Source: PALSA-505 sp036502085 (lineage in GTDB: Bacteria; Actinomycetota; Actinomycetes; Streptosporangiales; Streptosporangiaceae). From it: 64,000 bases of DNA. The stretch spans positions 26,690-90,689 of the forward strand of contig DASXZD010000043.1 in the NCBI GenBank assembly GCA_036502085.1, in the 5' to 3' direction. The stretch's first letter is position 1. Every line of letters starts with the position of its first letter. The notes beneath the pieces are model-generated. The model was not told the DNA's origin and searched no databases. It saw nothing but the letters and a program-made list of their open reading frames with translations. A program made the translations under genes and the position numbers. This document shows positions 1 through 7,905 of the stretch, piece after piece.

Positions 1-614
1 ACGGCCGGCGCCTCGAACAGCGCGAAGCTGCCGGTCTCCCTGATGTAGCCGAACGCGCCGGCGATCCGGTCGCCGTCCTTGATCAGCCGGGTGATAGTGG
101 TCTCGGCGAAGACCTTGATCATGGCCTCGGGGTCGCCGTGGCTAACCGCGTCCTCCTGCTGCAGCGCGACTACCTTCTGCTGCAGCGTCCTGATCATCTC
201 CAGGCCGGTCCGGTCGCCGACGTGCGCCAGCCGCGGGTACTCGTGCCCGCCGAAGTTCCGCTGGCTGATCTTGCCGTCCTTGGTGCGGTCGAACACCGCT
301 CCCCACGCCTCGAGCTCCCAGACCCGGTCCGGGGCCTCGTTGGCGTGCAGTTCGGCCATCCGCCAGTTGTTCAGGAACTTCCCGCCGCGCATCGTGTCCC
401 TGAAGTGCACCTGGGAGTTGTCGTTCGGGTTCCGGTTGCCCATGGCCGCGGCCGCGCCGCCCTCGGCCATCACTGTGTGCGCCTTGCCGAACAGCGACTT
501 GGAGATGATCGCCGTCTTCTTGCCGCGCAGCCGGGCCTCGATCGCCGCGCGCAGCCCCGAGCCGCCGGCACCGATCACCACCACGTCGTAAGGGTGCCGC
601 TCGATCTCTGTCAT
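1..614 (-). CDS. sdhA: Succinate dehydrogenase/fumarate reductase flavoprotein subunit (partial)
   Basis: This is the N-terminal part of the FAD-binding subunit; the gene starts with ATG at 614 (minus strand) and runs off the left edge. The protein opens with a Rossmann nucleotide-binding motif (VVVIGAGGSGLRAA, about residues 10-23). A stretch reading KSLFGKAHTVMAEGGAAAA follows, where family members carry the histidine that binds FAD covalently. About 204 residues are visible. It oxidises succinate (or reduces fumarate) at the inner face of the membrane. The membrane-anchor gene lies just upstream on the same strand with 13 bp between them, so the two are probably one operon, with the iron-sulfur subunit expected beyond the window. 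Confidence 0.93.
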   Translation of the reverse strand, partial: MTEIERHPYDVVVIGAGGSGLRAAIEARLRGKKTAIISKSLFGKAHTVMAEGGAAAAMGNRNPNDNSQVHFRDTMRGGKFLNNWRMAELHANEAPDRVWELEAWGAVFDRTKDGKISQRNFGGHEYPRLAHVGDRTGLEMIRTLQQKVVALQQEDAVSHGDPEAMIKVFAETTITRLIKDGDRIAGAFGYIRETGSFALFEAPA

Positions 615-627
615 CGCTCGCCCCGCC

Positions 628-1434
628 TCAGTTGTAGAACCGCAGGTCGCTGAACGCGCCGCTGGCCACGAGCATGATGTACAGGTCGGTCAGCATCAGC
701 GTGCCCAGCGTGATCCAGGCGAGCTGCATGTGCCTGGCATTCAGCTTGGAAACCTGCGTCCAGATCCAGTATCGGGCCGGGTGCCTGGAGAAGTGCTTGA
801 GCCTGCCGCCGGTGATGTGCCGGCAGGTGTGGCAGGACAGCGTGTACGCCCAGAGCAGCACCACGTTGATCAGCATGATCAGCGTGCCGAGGCCGAGGCC
901 GAAGTCGCCGTCCGGGCCGCGGAAGGCCTGCGTCAGGTCGTAGGTGTTCAGCACCGAGATCAAGATCACCGCGTAGAAGAAGTAGCGGTGCAGGTTCTGC
1001 ATGATCAGCGGGAACCTGGTCTCGCCGGTGTAAGTCTTGTGCGGCTCGCGCACCGCGCACGCGGCCGGCGCCCGCCAGAACGCCCGGTAGTACGCCCGCC
1101 GGTAGTAGTAGCAGCTGAGCCGGAAGCCGAGCACGAACGGCAGCGAGACCAGCGCGTACGGGATGATCGGCGGCAGGGCCGGGAACCACTGGCCCAGGCT
1201 GCTGGACCCCGGCACGCACTCGCCGCTGATGCACGGCGAGTAGAACGGGGTCAGGTAGTGGTCCTTGGCCACGTAGTACCAGTGCCCGACGAGCACATGC
1301 ACGGTGGCATAGATCACCCAGATCGTCAGCAGCGTGGCGGTGATCGCCGGGGCCCGCCACCACGGGTCCTTGCGTAGGGTTTTTTCCGGTATCTGCGCCC
1401 GTGTCTTGGCCGGCGTAGCCGTTGCCTGCGTCAT
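628..1434 (-). CDS. sdhC: Succinate dehydrogenase/fumarate reductase membrane anchor (cytochrome b-type) subunit
   Basis: This 268-residue protein has about five hydrophobic segments: ITATLLTIWVIYATVHVLVG, IIPYALVSLPFVLGF, YFFYAVILISVL, LIMLINVVLLWAYTL and ITLGTLMLTDLYIMLVA. It has histidines suited to haem binding (LHRYFF, SCHTCRHITGG). This matches the single-subunit cytochrome b anchor common in actinobacterial succinate dehydrogenases, which passes electrons to menaquinone. An open frame extends far upstream, but the ATG at 1434 (MTQATATP) gives the usual length; another ATG lies at 1449. It precedes sdhA on the same strand. Confidence 0.85.
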   Translation of the reverse strand: MTQATATPAKTRAQIPEKTLRKDPWWRAPAITATLLTIWVIYATVHVLVGHWYYVAKDHYLTPFYSPCISGECVPGSSSLGQWFPALPPIIPYALVSLPFVLGFRLSCYYYRRAYYRAFWRAPAACAVREPHKTYTGETRFPLIMQNLHRYFFYAVILISVLNTYDLTQAFRGPDGDFGLGLGTLIMLINVVLLWAYTLSCHTCRHITGGRLKHFSRHPARYWIWTQVSKLNARHMQLAWITLGTLMLTDLYIMLVASGAFSDLRFYN

Positions 1435-1570
1435 GCTCGACGTCCTCATAGCCTGTGCGCCCCTGGCGGCGCTGCGGATCAACCTATTCCAGTCCACACC
1501 CGCGCGGGTCCAGGCGAGACCACTCCAGCGTGTGACTCTGAATACACTGTGCCGATTAGACTGGCCGGTC

Positions 1571-2341
1571 ATGCCCTTGGAGCCCGGTGATCGCAGGCTG
1601 CTGCTGGTGCACGCGCACCCGGACGACGAGTCGATCGGCCAGGGCGCCACGATGGCCAGGTACGCGGCCGAGGGGGCCAGCGTGACGCTTGTCACCTGTA
1701 CGCTGGGCGAGCTCGGCGAGATCATTCCGGTCGGGCTGGCGCACCTGGCCGCCGACCGGGAGGACCGGCTGGGGAAGTACCGGATCGGCGAGCTGGCCGC
1801 CGCCTGCGCCACACTCGGCGTGACCGATCACCGGTTCCTCGGCGGCCCCGGCCGGTGGCGCGACTCCGGGATGATGGGCACGCTGGGCAACTCGGCGCCC
1901 GGCTGCTTCTGGCAGGCCGACGTCGATCAGGCCGCGGCCGAGCTGGCCGCGGTGATCCGCGAGGTCAGGCCGCAGGTCATGGTCAGCTACGACGCCGACG
2001 GCGGGTACGGCCATCCGGATCACATCCAGGCGCACCGGGTGGCGCTGCGGGCCTTCGGAGTGGCCGCGGCCCCGGCGGCGGGCGCGAATGGCTGGCAGGT
2101 GGCCAGGTTCTACGCCGCCCGCGGCCAGCAGGACGAGCGGGCGACCGCGGTGATCGACGCCACCGCGTACCTGCCGGCCAAGCTCGCCGCGATGCGCGCC
2201 CACGCGACGCAGATCACCGTGCTCGACGGTGCCTCGTTCGCGCTGTCGGACGGCGTGCGCCGCCCGACGTCAGGCCGCGAGTACTACCGGCTGCTGTCCG
2301 GGTCGCCGCCATCGTCGGCCGCGGGCGACCTCTTCGCCTGA
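1571..2341 (+). CDS. mshB: N-acetyl-GlcNAc-Ins deacetylase of mycothiol biosynthesis (MshB)
   Basis: This 256-residue LmbE/PIG-L zinc deacetylase has the metal motif HAHPDDES (residues 14-21) and a second metal site in GYGHPDHIQAH. The stretch DSGMMGTLGN is typical of MshB and the related amidase Mca. MshB removes the acetyl group from GlcNAc-inositol to give GlcN-inositol, the substrate for cysteine ligation by MshC in the cytoplasm. The start is the ATG at 1571; the longer open frame upstream overlaps the divergent sdhC start and is not protein-like. It is slightly shorter than the roughly 300-residue mycobacterial enzyme, mainly at the C-terminus. Confidence 0.88.
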   Translation: MPLEPGDRRLLLVHAHPDDESIGQGATMARYAAEGASVTLVTCTLGELGEIIPVGLAHLAADREDRLGKYRIGELAAACATLGVTDHRFLGGPGRWRDSGMMGTLGNSAPGCFWQADVDQAAAELAAVIREVRPQVMVSYDADGGYGHPDHIQAHRVALRAFGVAAAPAAGANGWQVARFYAARGQQDERATAVIDATAYLPAKLAAMRAHATQITVLDGASFALSDGVRRPTSGREYYRLLSGSPPSSAAGDLFA

Positions 2342-2569
2342 ATCAGCTGACGGCAACAGGCAGCCATACTGGTATTTTATGACACCGTCAGCTCAATTGA
2401 TGGCAGTTATTAAAATCCAGCCCTCGCAGCTATCCAAGCTTCTACGAAGATGGTTCGTTCCTGTTCCTGGCCACATTGTGAGAATTCCACCTTCCCCGCA
2501 CCTTCTGGCGCCTCTATGATCAGAGTTCAGCTCATGGATTGCTGCTCGTGTGCTGGGGGGATTGTGGAC
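2342..2569. other. AT-richer intergenic segment upstream of the EACC1/caspase cassette
   Basis: These 228 bp are clearly richer in A and T than the flanking core genes (for example the run around 2370-2420). They contain no convincing coding frame. They probably hold the promoter of the cassette and mark its left border. No terminal repeat, integrase or tRNA was seen at the edge. Confidence 0.5.
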
Positions 2570-2953
2570 ATGGAACATGGGCCGGTGAGCCTGCGCGTTA
2601 AGGTCGCGGCTGGTCCCGGAGCCGATACGCAGGAAGTCGCCGACGCCACCTTACGGCTCCGCCGCGAACTGCTTAATCTGGACGTGGTCGACGTTGCTAC
2701 TCTGCGGGCGGGCGAGGCACCGCCCGGCTCCAGGGCCGTGGATATGCTGGCAGTTGGCACCCTGGTCGTCAACCTCGCCGAGGCGCAGATCCTTCCCACG
2801 GTGGTCGCGACGGTCAGATCGTGGCTGGCAGGCTCGTCGTGGCGGCGCGTCCGCCTTGAGCTTGGCGGCGACGTGCTCGACTTGACCGGGGTTTCGTCCA
2901 GGGAACAGCGTCGGTTGGCCGACGAGTGGCTGGCCCGGCATGCCGTCCGGTGA
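2570..2953 (+). CDS. Effector-associated constant component EACC1-like protein
   Basis: This 127-residue protein has the layout of the EACC1 family: a beta strand (VSLRVKVAAGPGADTQEVAD), an LRREL helix, a DVVDVATLRAGEAP...SRAVDM strand, then a helix starting LAVGTLVVNLAEA. It ends with VRLELGGDVLDLTGVS and a charged tail. EACC1 proteins are small adaptors found next to caspase-like proteases and other effectors in bacterial conflict systems, and are proposed to link a sensor to its effector. A G-rich Shine-Dalgarno (2555-2560) supports the ATG at 2570. The 3' end overlaps the protease gene by 14 bp, which indicates coupled translation. The assignment is by pattern recognition and needs a profile search. 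Confidence 0.72.
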   Translation: MEHGPVSLRVKVAAGPGADTQEVADATLRLRRELLNLDVVDVATLRAGEAPPGSRAVDMLAVGTLVVNLAEAQILPTVVATVRSWLAGSSWRRVRLELGGDVLDLTGVSSREQRRLADEWLARHAVR

Positions 2954-5162
2954 CCGGCCGATGGACAGCGCGCGCAGCGCGCTGATCGTTGCTAGCGACA
3001 GCTACACCGATCCGGGACTGCGTAAGTTGCGCGCCCCTGCCAGTGACGCTCAGGCCTTGGCGTCCGTTCTGCGGAATCCACAGATCGGTGGTTTCCAGGT
3101 CCGCACGCTGCTGAACGAGCCCGCGCATCAGGTCAATCTGGCTGTGGAGGATTTCTTCGCCGATCGCAAGCCAGATGATCTGCTGCTGGTGCATTTTTCG
3201 TGCCATGGGGTCAAGGGCGAGGATGGCGATCTGCATTTCGCGGCGTCCAACACCATGCTAAGTCGGCTCGGAGCCACGGCCGTGGCAGCTGATTTCGTCA
3301 GTCGGCAGATGGACCGCAGCCGTTCGCGACGGGTCGTACTGCTGCTGGATTGCTGCTACGCGGGTGCATTTCAGCGTGGCCTGACGGCCAGGGCTGGGAC
3401 GCAGATCGGCATTAAGGAGCAGTTCGGCGGCAGGGGTAGGGCAGTGATCACGGCGTCCAACGCGATGGAATACGCCTTTGAGGGGGATGAACTCGCCGAC
3501 GCCGACAAACTGACGCCGTCGGTGTTCACCAGCGCCCTAGTGCAGGGCCTGGAGACCGGGGACGCTGATCGGGATCAGGACGGCCTGGTCAGCCTGGACG
3601 AGTTGTACGACTACGTCTACGACAGGGTTCGGGTGGCCACTCCGCACCAGACGCCGGGGAAGTGGACTTTCGGTATGGAGGGGGATCTCTACATCGCCCG
3701 CCGCAGCCGACCGGTCACCACGCCCTCGCGCCTGCCGTCGGGAGTAAAGCAGGCCATCGACAGCCCGCTGGCTAAGATTCGCCTCGGCGTGGTCCAGGAA
3801 CTGGCGGACATGCTGCACCGCACGCACGCCGGTCTGGCTCTGGCCGCCCGGCTGGCACTGGAAGAACTCGTTGATGACGATAGCCGGATGGTGGCCGCCG
3901 CGGCGATAGACGCTCTTAACGCTCCCAGGTCGGCCACGCCGCCTGATCCGGCCACGCCGCCTGATCCGGCCACGCCACCTAGGCCCGCACCTGCGCCAGA
4001 AGCATCCGCGGGCACGCCGCCCGGTCGGCCGCCGCCCCACTCTGCGACCGTGACTTTCCCGTCTGTGTCTTCTCAGCCCGTGTCTTCACCGCTTGCGTCC
4101 TCGGCTGTGCCTTCTCCGGCCCCAGCGGACGCGGCCAGGCCGGCCACATCCGCTGCCGCAGCGCCATCGGCAGCGGTCGAGGCCGGTTCCGCCAGCAGGG
4201 AACCGTCCGCGGCCCACACCGCGTCAGGGTCAGGGTCGCGTCGCGTACCCCGTCCCCGCCGGGGCGGCCGAGCTATCAGCCGCCGGTCGGCCGTCATCAT
4301 CGGCTCGGTCATCGCCGTCATCGGCCTGATTGCCGTGGTACTCACCGTCTCGCTTCCGCGGCACTCGCTGCCCCCTCCGCCCCCTCCGACTGGCTCGCCT
4401 TCTCCGACCGGCTCGCCCGCTCCAGTGGCGCTGCGCGAGCCTCACCTCCGCTGGGTCGCCAAGGCCGGAGACGAGGTCGAGTCCACTCCGGCTGTGGTGG
4501 GCGGCACGGTCTACATCGGTAGCTGGGATCACAAGGTGTACGCGCTGGACGCGGCTACCGGACGCCTGCGCTGGTCCTTCGCCACCGGGCGTGCGGTCTA
4601 TTCCAGGCCGGCCGTGGTGGGCGGCACCGTCTTCTTCGGCAGCTGGGACGGCAAGGCGTACGCGGTGAACGCGGCTACCGGACGCCTGCGCTGGTCCTAC
4701 ACCACTGGCGGTCCCATCTACTCCAGCCCGGCAGTGGCGAACGGCATCGTCTACATCGGCAGCCGCGATTTCAAGGTGTACGCGCTGGACGCGGCGACCG
4801 GACGGGCCCGCTGGTCCTACATCACCGAGCGTCCGGTCGCCTCTACCCCGGTCGTCGCTGGCGGTACTGTCTACGTCAACAGTCATAGCGGCAAGCTGTT
4901 CGCCCTGGCCGCGGTCACTGGCCGGCTGCGCTGGTCCTACGGCACCGGTCTGTACGAGTTCTCCGAGGCTGTGGCGGCGGGTGGCGTCGTCTACGACGGC
5001 AGCGCCGACCACAAGCTCTACGCCCTGGATCCCGTTACGGGCCGTCTTCGCTGGGCGTACACCCTCGGAGACGGCACCCTGTACGGTCCCACGATCGCGG
5101 GCAACATGATCTATATCGGCAGCAGCGACAGCCACCTGTACGCGCTGAGCACCGGCTCCTAA
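2940..5162 (+). CDS. Caspase-like (C14) protease with EF-hand-like loop, membrane segment and PQQ-type beta-propeller
   Basis: This 740-residue protein has several modules. Residues about 11-260 are a caspase-fold protease with the catalytic dyad His89 (HFSCHG) and Cys139 (LLLDCCYAG). Within it, residues 210-221 match an EF-hand loop exactly (DxDxDGxxxxxE). Residues about 265-330 form a helical HEAT-like stretch, followed by a Pro/Ala/Ser-rich linker. One membrane segment lies near 450-472 (VIIGSVIAVIGLIAVVLTV). From about 500 to the end there are six repeats of about 40 residues with the pattern VGGTVYIGS...KVYALDAATGRLRW, as in PQQ-like propellers. The topology implies a cytoplasmic protease and an outside propeller sensor. 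It is translationally coupled to the EACC1 gene. A role in defence or programmed death is inferred from the family. Confidence 0.85.
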   Translation: MPSGDRPMDSARSALIVASDSYTDPGLRKLRAPASDAQALASVLRNPQIGGFQVRTLLNEPAHQVNLAVEDFFADRKPDDLLLVHFSCHGVKGEDGDLHFAASNTMLSRLGATAVAADFVSRQMDRSRSRRVVLLLDCCYAGAFQRGLTARAGTQIGIKEQFGGRGRAVITASNAMEYAFEGDELADADKLTPSVFTSALVQGLETGDADRDQDGLVSLDELYDYVYDRVRVATPHQTPGKWTFGMEGDLYIARRSRPVTTPSRLPSGVKQAIDSPLAKIRLGVVQELADMLHRTHAGLALAARLALEELVDDDSRMVAAAAIDALNAPRSATPPDPATPPDPATPPRPAPAPEASAGTPPGRPPPHSATVTFPSVSSQPVSSPLASSAVPSPAPADAARPATSAAAAPSAAVEAGSASREPSAAHTASGSGSRRVPRPRRGGRAISRRSAVIIGSVIAVIGLIAVVLTVSLPRHSLPPPPPPTGSPSPTGSPAPVALREPHLRWVAKAGDEVESTPAVVGGTVYIGSWDHKVYALDAATGRLRWSFATGRAVYSRPAVVGGTVFFGSWDGKAYAVNAATGRLRWSYTTGGPIYSSPAVANGIVYIGSRDFKVYALDAATGRARWSYITERPVASTPVVAGGTVYVNSHSGKLFALAAVTGRLRWSYGTGLYEFSEAVAAGGVVYDGSADHKLYALDPVTGRLRWAYTLGDGTLYGPTIAGNMIYIGSSDSHLYALSTGS
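3933..3968 (+). repeat. 18-bp in-frame tandem duplication in the caspase linker
   Basis: Two identical 18-bp units (GCCACGCCGCCTGATCCG) are followed by a partial third. They encode repeated ATPPDP units in the proline-rich linker between the protease/helical part and the membrane segment. Confidence 0.85.
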
Positions 5163-5201
5163 TGCTGCCTATCCCGCCTTGAAGTCGGGATAGGCAGCAT
5201 T
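5161..5201. terminator. Perfect 16-bp stem hairpin after the caspase gene
   Basis: Positions 5161-5176 and 5186-5201 are perfect inverted repeats separated by a 9-base loop, beginning inside the TAA stop codon. There is no T run, as is common for actinobacterial terminators. It closes the accessory cassette and would isolate it from the core gene downstream. Confidence 0.75.
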
Positions 5202-5270
5202 AGGCCCAGCCACTTCACCGCCGTTGCCTAGCCGCTAAAATGGGCGGCCGTCGCGAGATAGCCTCTTCCC

Positions 5271-5696
5271 GTGGGAATCACGCAACCGCCGCCGGCTACG
5301 ACGGCCAAGCCCGCGCCTGCGGGTCACACGGAGGCCTTCGTCACCGGCGGCGCGTACGCCATGCTGTTCCTGTTCGGCCTGGCCGTGGGCGTGGTCAGCT
5401 CGTTCCAGTACAGCCGCGCGGTGATCGGCTCCGTTCCGCTCGCCGCGCTCGGCTGCTGCGTGCTGATCCTGCTCACCTGCGGGCTGGGCGGCCGGGCGAT
5501 GCGGACGGTGCCGGGCGCGCTGCTGCCGGCCGTCGGCTGGTTCCTGGCCGCGTTCGGGCTGGCCATGCCCAACTCCGGCGGCAGCGTGATCATCGCCAAT
5601 ACCACCGCGGGCGAGTGGTTCCTCTACGGCGGCTCGGTCTGTGCCCTGCTGGGCGTGGGCAGCGCGGTCGTGGCTTCCATCCGGACGCCAAGATGA
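5271..5696 (+). CDS. DUF6113-type integral membrane protein
   Basis: This 141-residue protein has a short proline-rich N-terminus and four hydrophobic segments (AYAMLFLFGLAVGVVSSF, SVPLAALGCCVLILLTCGL, ALLPAVGWFLAAFGLAM, WFLYGGSVCALLGVGSAVVA). It resembles the small actinobacterial membrane protein usually found close to mshB. The function is unknown. It starts at GTG 5271. Its stop overlaps the ATG of the flavin reductase (ATGA), so the two are translated together. The caspase cassette now separates it from mshB. Confidence 0.75.
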   Translation: MGITQPPPATTAKPAPAGHTEAFVTGGAYAMLFLFGLAVGVVSSFQYSRAVIGSVPLAALGCCVLILLTCGLGGRAMRTVPGALLPAVGWFLAAFGLAMPNSGGSVIIANTTAGEWFLYGGSVCALLGVGSAVVASIRTPR

Positions 5697-6190
5697 GTGC
5701 GGTCGATCCCGACGCCTACCGGCGGGCCGCGGGACGTTTCGCGGCCGGCATCATGCTCGTCTCCACCGTCCATGAGGGCCTGCCGCGGATCATGACGGTC
5801 AACGCGTTCACCTCGGTGTCGCTGCGGCCGCTGCTCGTGCTGTTCTGCGCGGAGAAGGTTGCCCGGTTCCACGATGCGGTGCTGGCTACCGGTAGCTGGG
5901 GGGTCAGCGTGCTGGACGAGGACTCGGAGAAGATCTCGCGCTGGCTGGCCACCCGCGGGCGGCCGCAGGAGGGCCAGCTGGACGGGATCGCCTGGCACCC
6001 AGGCCCGCTGACCGGGGTGCCGATCCTGGACAGCGCGCTGTCCGCGCTGGAATGCCGGACCACCGCCGTGCACGACGGCGGTGATCACAGCATCATCGTC
6101 GGCGAGGTGATCAGCGCGCGCCTGCTGCGCCCCGAAGGCCGCCCGCTGCTCTACTACGCCAGCCGCTACCGCCGGCTCGATGAGGACTGA
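5693..6190 (+). CDS. Flavin reductase-like FMN-binding protein
   Basis: This 165-residue protein of the flavin reductase-like (DIM6/NTAB) family has the N-terminal AAGRFAAGIMLVST segment, the flavin-contacting TVNAFTSVSLRPLLVLFC stretch, and a C-terminal HSIIVGEV followed by PLLYYASRYRRL. Such proteins reduce free FMN with NAD(P)H to feed a monooxygenase, or act as FMN oxidoreductases. No two-component monooxygenase lies nearby, so the partner is unknown. The start ATG overlaps the stop of the preceding membrane-protein gene. Confidence 0.86.
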   Translation: MSAVDPDAYRRAAGRFAAGIMLVSTVHEGLPRIMTVNAFTSVSLRPLLVLFCAEKVARFHDAVLATGSWGVSVLDEDSEKISRWLATRGRPQEGQLDGIAWHPGPLTGVPILDSALSALECRTTAVHDGGDHSIIVGEVISARLLRPEGRPLLYYASRYRRLDED

Positions 6191-6213
6191 GCGCGCTTTG
6201 GGATGGCGGCCGG

Positions 6214-6278
6214 GGGGCGACGGCTCGGGCGTCCGGCGTCGGCTTCGCCGAATGCCGGCCACCCCGAGCCATCGCCCC
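6214..6278. terminator. Large imperfect hairpin between convergent genes
   Basis: Arms at 6214-6229 and 6263-6278 pair at 15 of 16 positions around a 33-base loop that has a smaller stem of its own. It sits between the flavin reductase (plus strand) and the DUF397 gene (minus strand), which suits a bidirectional terminator. Confidence 0.65.
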
Positions 6279-6306
6279 GTCGTTGAGCAGAACGGGGGAT
6301 CGTGGC

Positions 6307-6567
6307 TTAAGGCAGGTCGTGCTGGCCGGCTTTGATCCGGCGGGTGAAAGACGTCCAGGCCGCCGGGGTCAGGACGAGCCTCGGGCCGTCAGGGTCCTTG
6401 GAGTCGCGCACCGCGATGGCCGGGGTGCTGTCGGCGGCTACTTCGACGCAATCCGCGCCGCCATTAGACGAGAAACTCGACTTGCGCCACACGGCCACCT
6501 CGACGCAGGTGGCGCCACCGTTGGACGAATAACTCGACTTGCGCCACGGGGCGCTCGTCAGGTCCAT
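6307..6567 (-). CDS. DUF397 protein with a duplicated motif
   Basis: This 86-residue protein has the DUF397 signature WRKSSYSSNGG.TCVEV followed 8 residues later by a second copy, WRKSSFSSNGGADCVEV. It ends with the family pattern AVRDSKDPDGPRLVLTPAAWTSF. DUF397 proteins nearly always follow an XRE-family regulator in actinomycetes and are thought to work with it as antagonist or partner (BldB/AbaA-orfA type). The ATG at 6567 lies inside the end of the XRE gene (10-bp overlap). The internal duplication of the first motif is unusual. Confidence 0.9.
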   Translation of the reverse strand: MDLTSAPWRKSSYSSNGGATCVEVAVWRKSSFSSNGGADCVEVAADSTPAIAVRDSKDPDGPRLVLTPAAWTSFTRRIKAGQHDLP

Positions 6568-7367
6568 GTCGCCATCACTTCCCTGATCAGATCGGCCGAT
6601 GCCCGGCAGGGCAGGGCTTGCCCCCTCAGTGTGTCGAAGAGCAGGGCCAGCTCGCAAACGTGATCGGGCTGCTCCACGAGTTGGCCGGTCAGCGCGGTGT
6701 CCAGGTAGGCTACGTCGGCCGACCCCTTGAAGCTGGCGATGCCAAGCGGTCCGGCCAGTCCTGGGTGCGCGCCGGCCGACAGCGGTACCACCTGCAGGAT
6801 CACGTTGGGCCGCTCGCCCACCTCTAGCAAGTGCTCCATTTGCGCGACCATGACCTCAGGGGTGCTGACTTCGCGGCGGAGTGCCCCTTCGTCCAGCAGC
6901 GCGAAGAACATCGGCGGGTCGTCCCGATCCAGGATCCGCTGCCGTTCCATTCGCGCGCTGACTCGTCCTTCGGCCTCCTCCTCGGTGATGCCCGGCCCGA
7001 CACGCAGCACCGCGCGGGCGTATTCGGGGGTTTGCAGCAGGCCGGGGATCAGCGTGGGCTGCCACCAGCGCAGTCCGGTGGCTTCGCCTTCTAGGGCGGC
7101 CCACTCCCGGAACCAAGACGGGGAGGCGTCGTCGTTGACGCGCTGCTGGATGCGGGCCAGCAGACCCGCGGCGGCCAGGGCTTCGTCGCTGCGGCGGGCG
7201 AAGTCGGGGGTGGGGGAGCGGCGGCCGGTTTCGATGGCGGCGACCAGGGAGGGGCTGTAGCCGATCCGGTCGGCGAGCTGGTCCTGGGTCAGGCCGGCCT
7301 GCTGGCGAGCGCGGCGCAGCTCGTCACGGAACAGGCTGCCCACCGAGCCGTTCAGGGTCGCCGTCAT
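6558..7367 (-). CDS. XRE-family regulator with DUF5753 domain
   Basis: This 269-residue protein has an N-terminal helix-turn-helix (about residues 14-68; LTQDQLADRIGYSPSLVAAIE). The rest is the DUF5753 region, with typical LIPGLLQTPEYARAVL, RQRIL, VILQVVPLSAGAHPGLAGP and YLDTALTGQLVE segments. It is a DNA-binding regulator of the type paired with DUF397 proteins in actinomycetes. A strong Shine-Dalgarno (AGGAGG, 7 bases before the ATG at 7367) fixes the start. A small gene of unknown function is divergent on the other side. Confidence 0.93.
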   Translation of the reverse strand: MTATLNGSVGSLFRDELRRARQQAGLTQDQLADRIGYSPSLVAAIETGRRSPTPDFARRSDEALAAAGLLARIQQRVNDDASPSWFREWAALEGEATGLRWWQPTLIPGLLQTPEYARAVLRVGPGITEEEAEGRVSARMERQRILDRDDPPMFFALLDEGALRREVSTPEVMVAQMEHLLEVGERPNVILQVVPLSAGAHPGLAGPLGIASFKGSADVAYLDTALTGQLVEQPDHVCELALLFDTLRGQALPCRASADLIREVMATWT

Positions 7368-7530
7368 CCTTACGCCTCCTTACCGGAGCCTCCCCCCGCC
7401 GTACGCCTGCCCGACCAGGGTCCTGACCAGCCCGGACGCACGCCTCGTGCTGGCCCGGCTACTAGCCGATCGTAGCTCCGCCGCGACAGGCTGTGAGCAC
7501 AAATCAGGTCACGACGGAAGGCTTCTCACC

Positions 7531-7815
7531 ATGTCCCCCACCACGCCGGCCGAGCTGTCCGTTACTCAGGCCGAGCAGGCCGATCTGGAACGGCTCGCCG
7601 CCGAGTTGAGCACGCGCGGCCTCAAGACCATGCTGGTCACCGGTGACGGCCGGCCGCCGTGCCTGCATGTGGTCAATCCCGAGGCGGCCGCGCTGTCCGA
7701 GCGCGTGTTCGCGCAGGCCGACTTCTTCTGGTGGCCGTGGGCCCAGGTCATCGATCGCCGCGACCAGCCCGCCGCCGCGGCGGCGGCCATCACCCGCGTC
7801 CTGCGCACCGTCTAG
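7531..7815 (+). CDS. Small protein of unknown function next to XRE/DUF397
   Basis: This 94-residue soluble protein has an N-terminal helical part (AEQADLERLAAELSTRGL), then KTMLVTGDGRPPCLHVVNP and a tryptophan-rich segment FFWWPWAQVIDRRDQP. I do not recognise a named family. Small proteins of this layout often accompany XRE/DUF397 pairs in actinomycetes and may be part of that module. The ATG at 7531 is preceded by an ACGGAAGG Shine-Dalgarno. It is transcribed divergently from the XRE gene. Confidence 0.7.
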   Translation: MSPTTPAELSVTQAEQADLERLAAELSTRGLKTMLVTGDGRPPCLHVVNPEAAALSERVFAQADFFWWPWAQVIDRRDQPAAAAAAITRVLRTV

Positions 7816-7834
7816 CAACCGCGGCGGTGAGCGG

Positions 7835-7905
7835 CCGGCCCCCGCCCGGCCGCTCACCTCACGCACCTGGCGGCGGTCGGCAGGCGGTCAGCCTTCGTGC
7901 TCGGC
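7835..7905. repeat. 71-bp direct repeat, copy A
   Basis: This segment is repeated at 8342-8412 with two mismatches in 71 positions (offset 507). It begins 20 bp after the stop of the small gene ending at 7815. The two copies bracket the decayed propeller gene. Confidence 0.9.

Noticed and set aside
2393..2578. A 61-codon minus-strand frame upstream of the EACC1-like gene
   Set aside because: It has no Shine-Dalgarno or recognisable motif and overlaps the likely promoter and start of the cassette.
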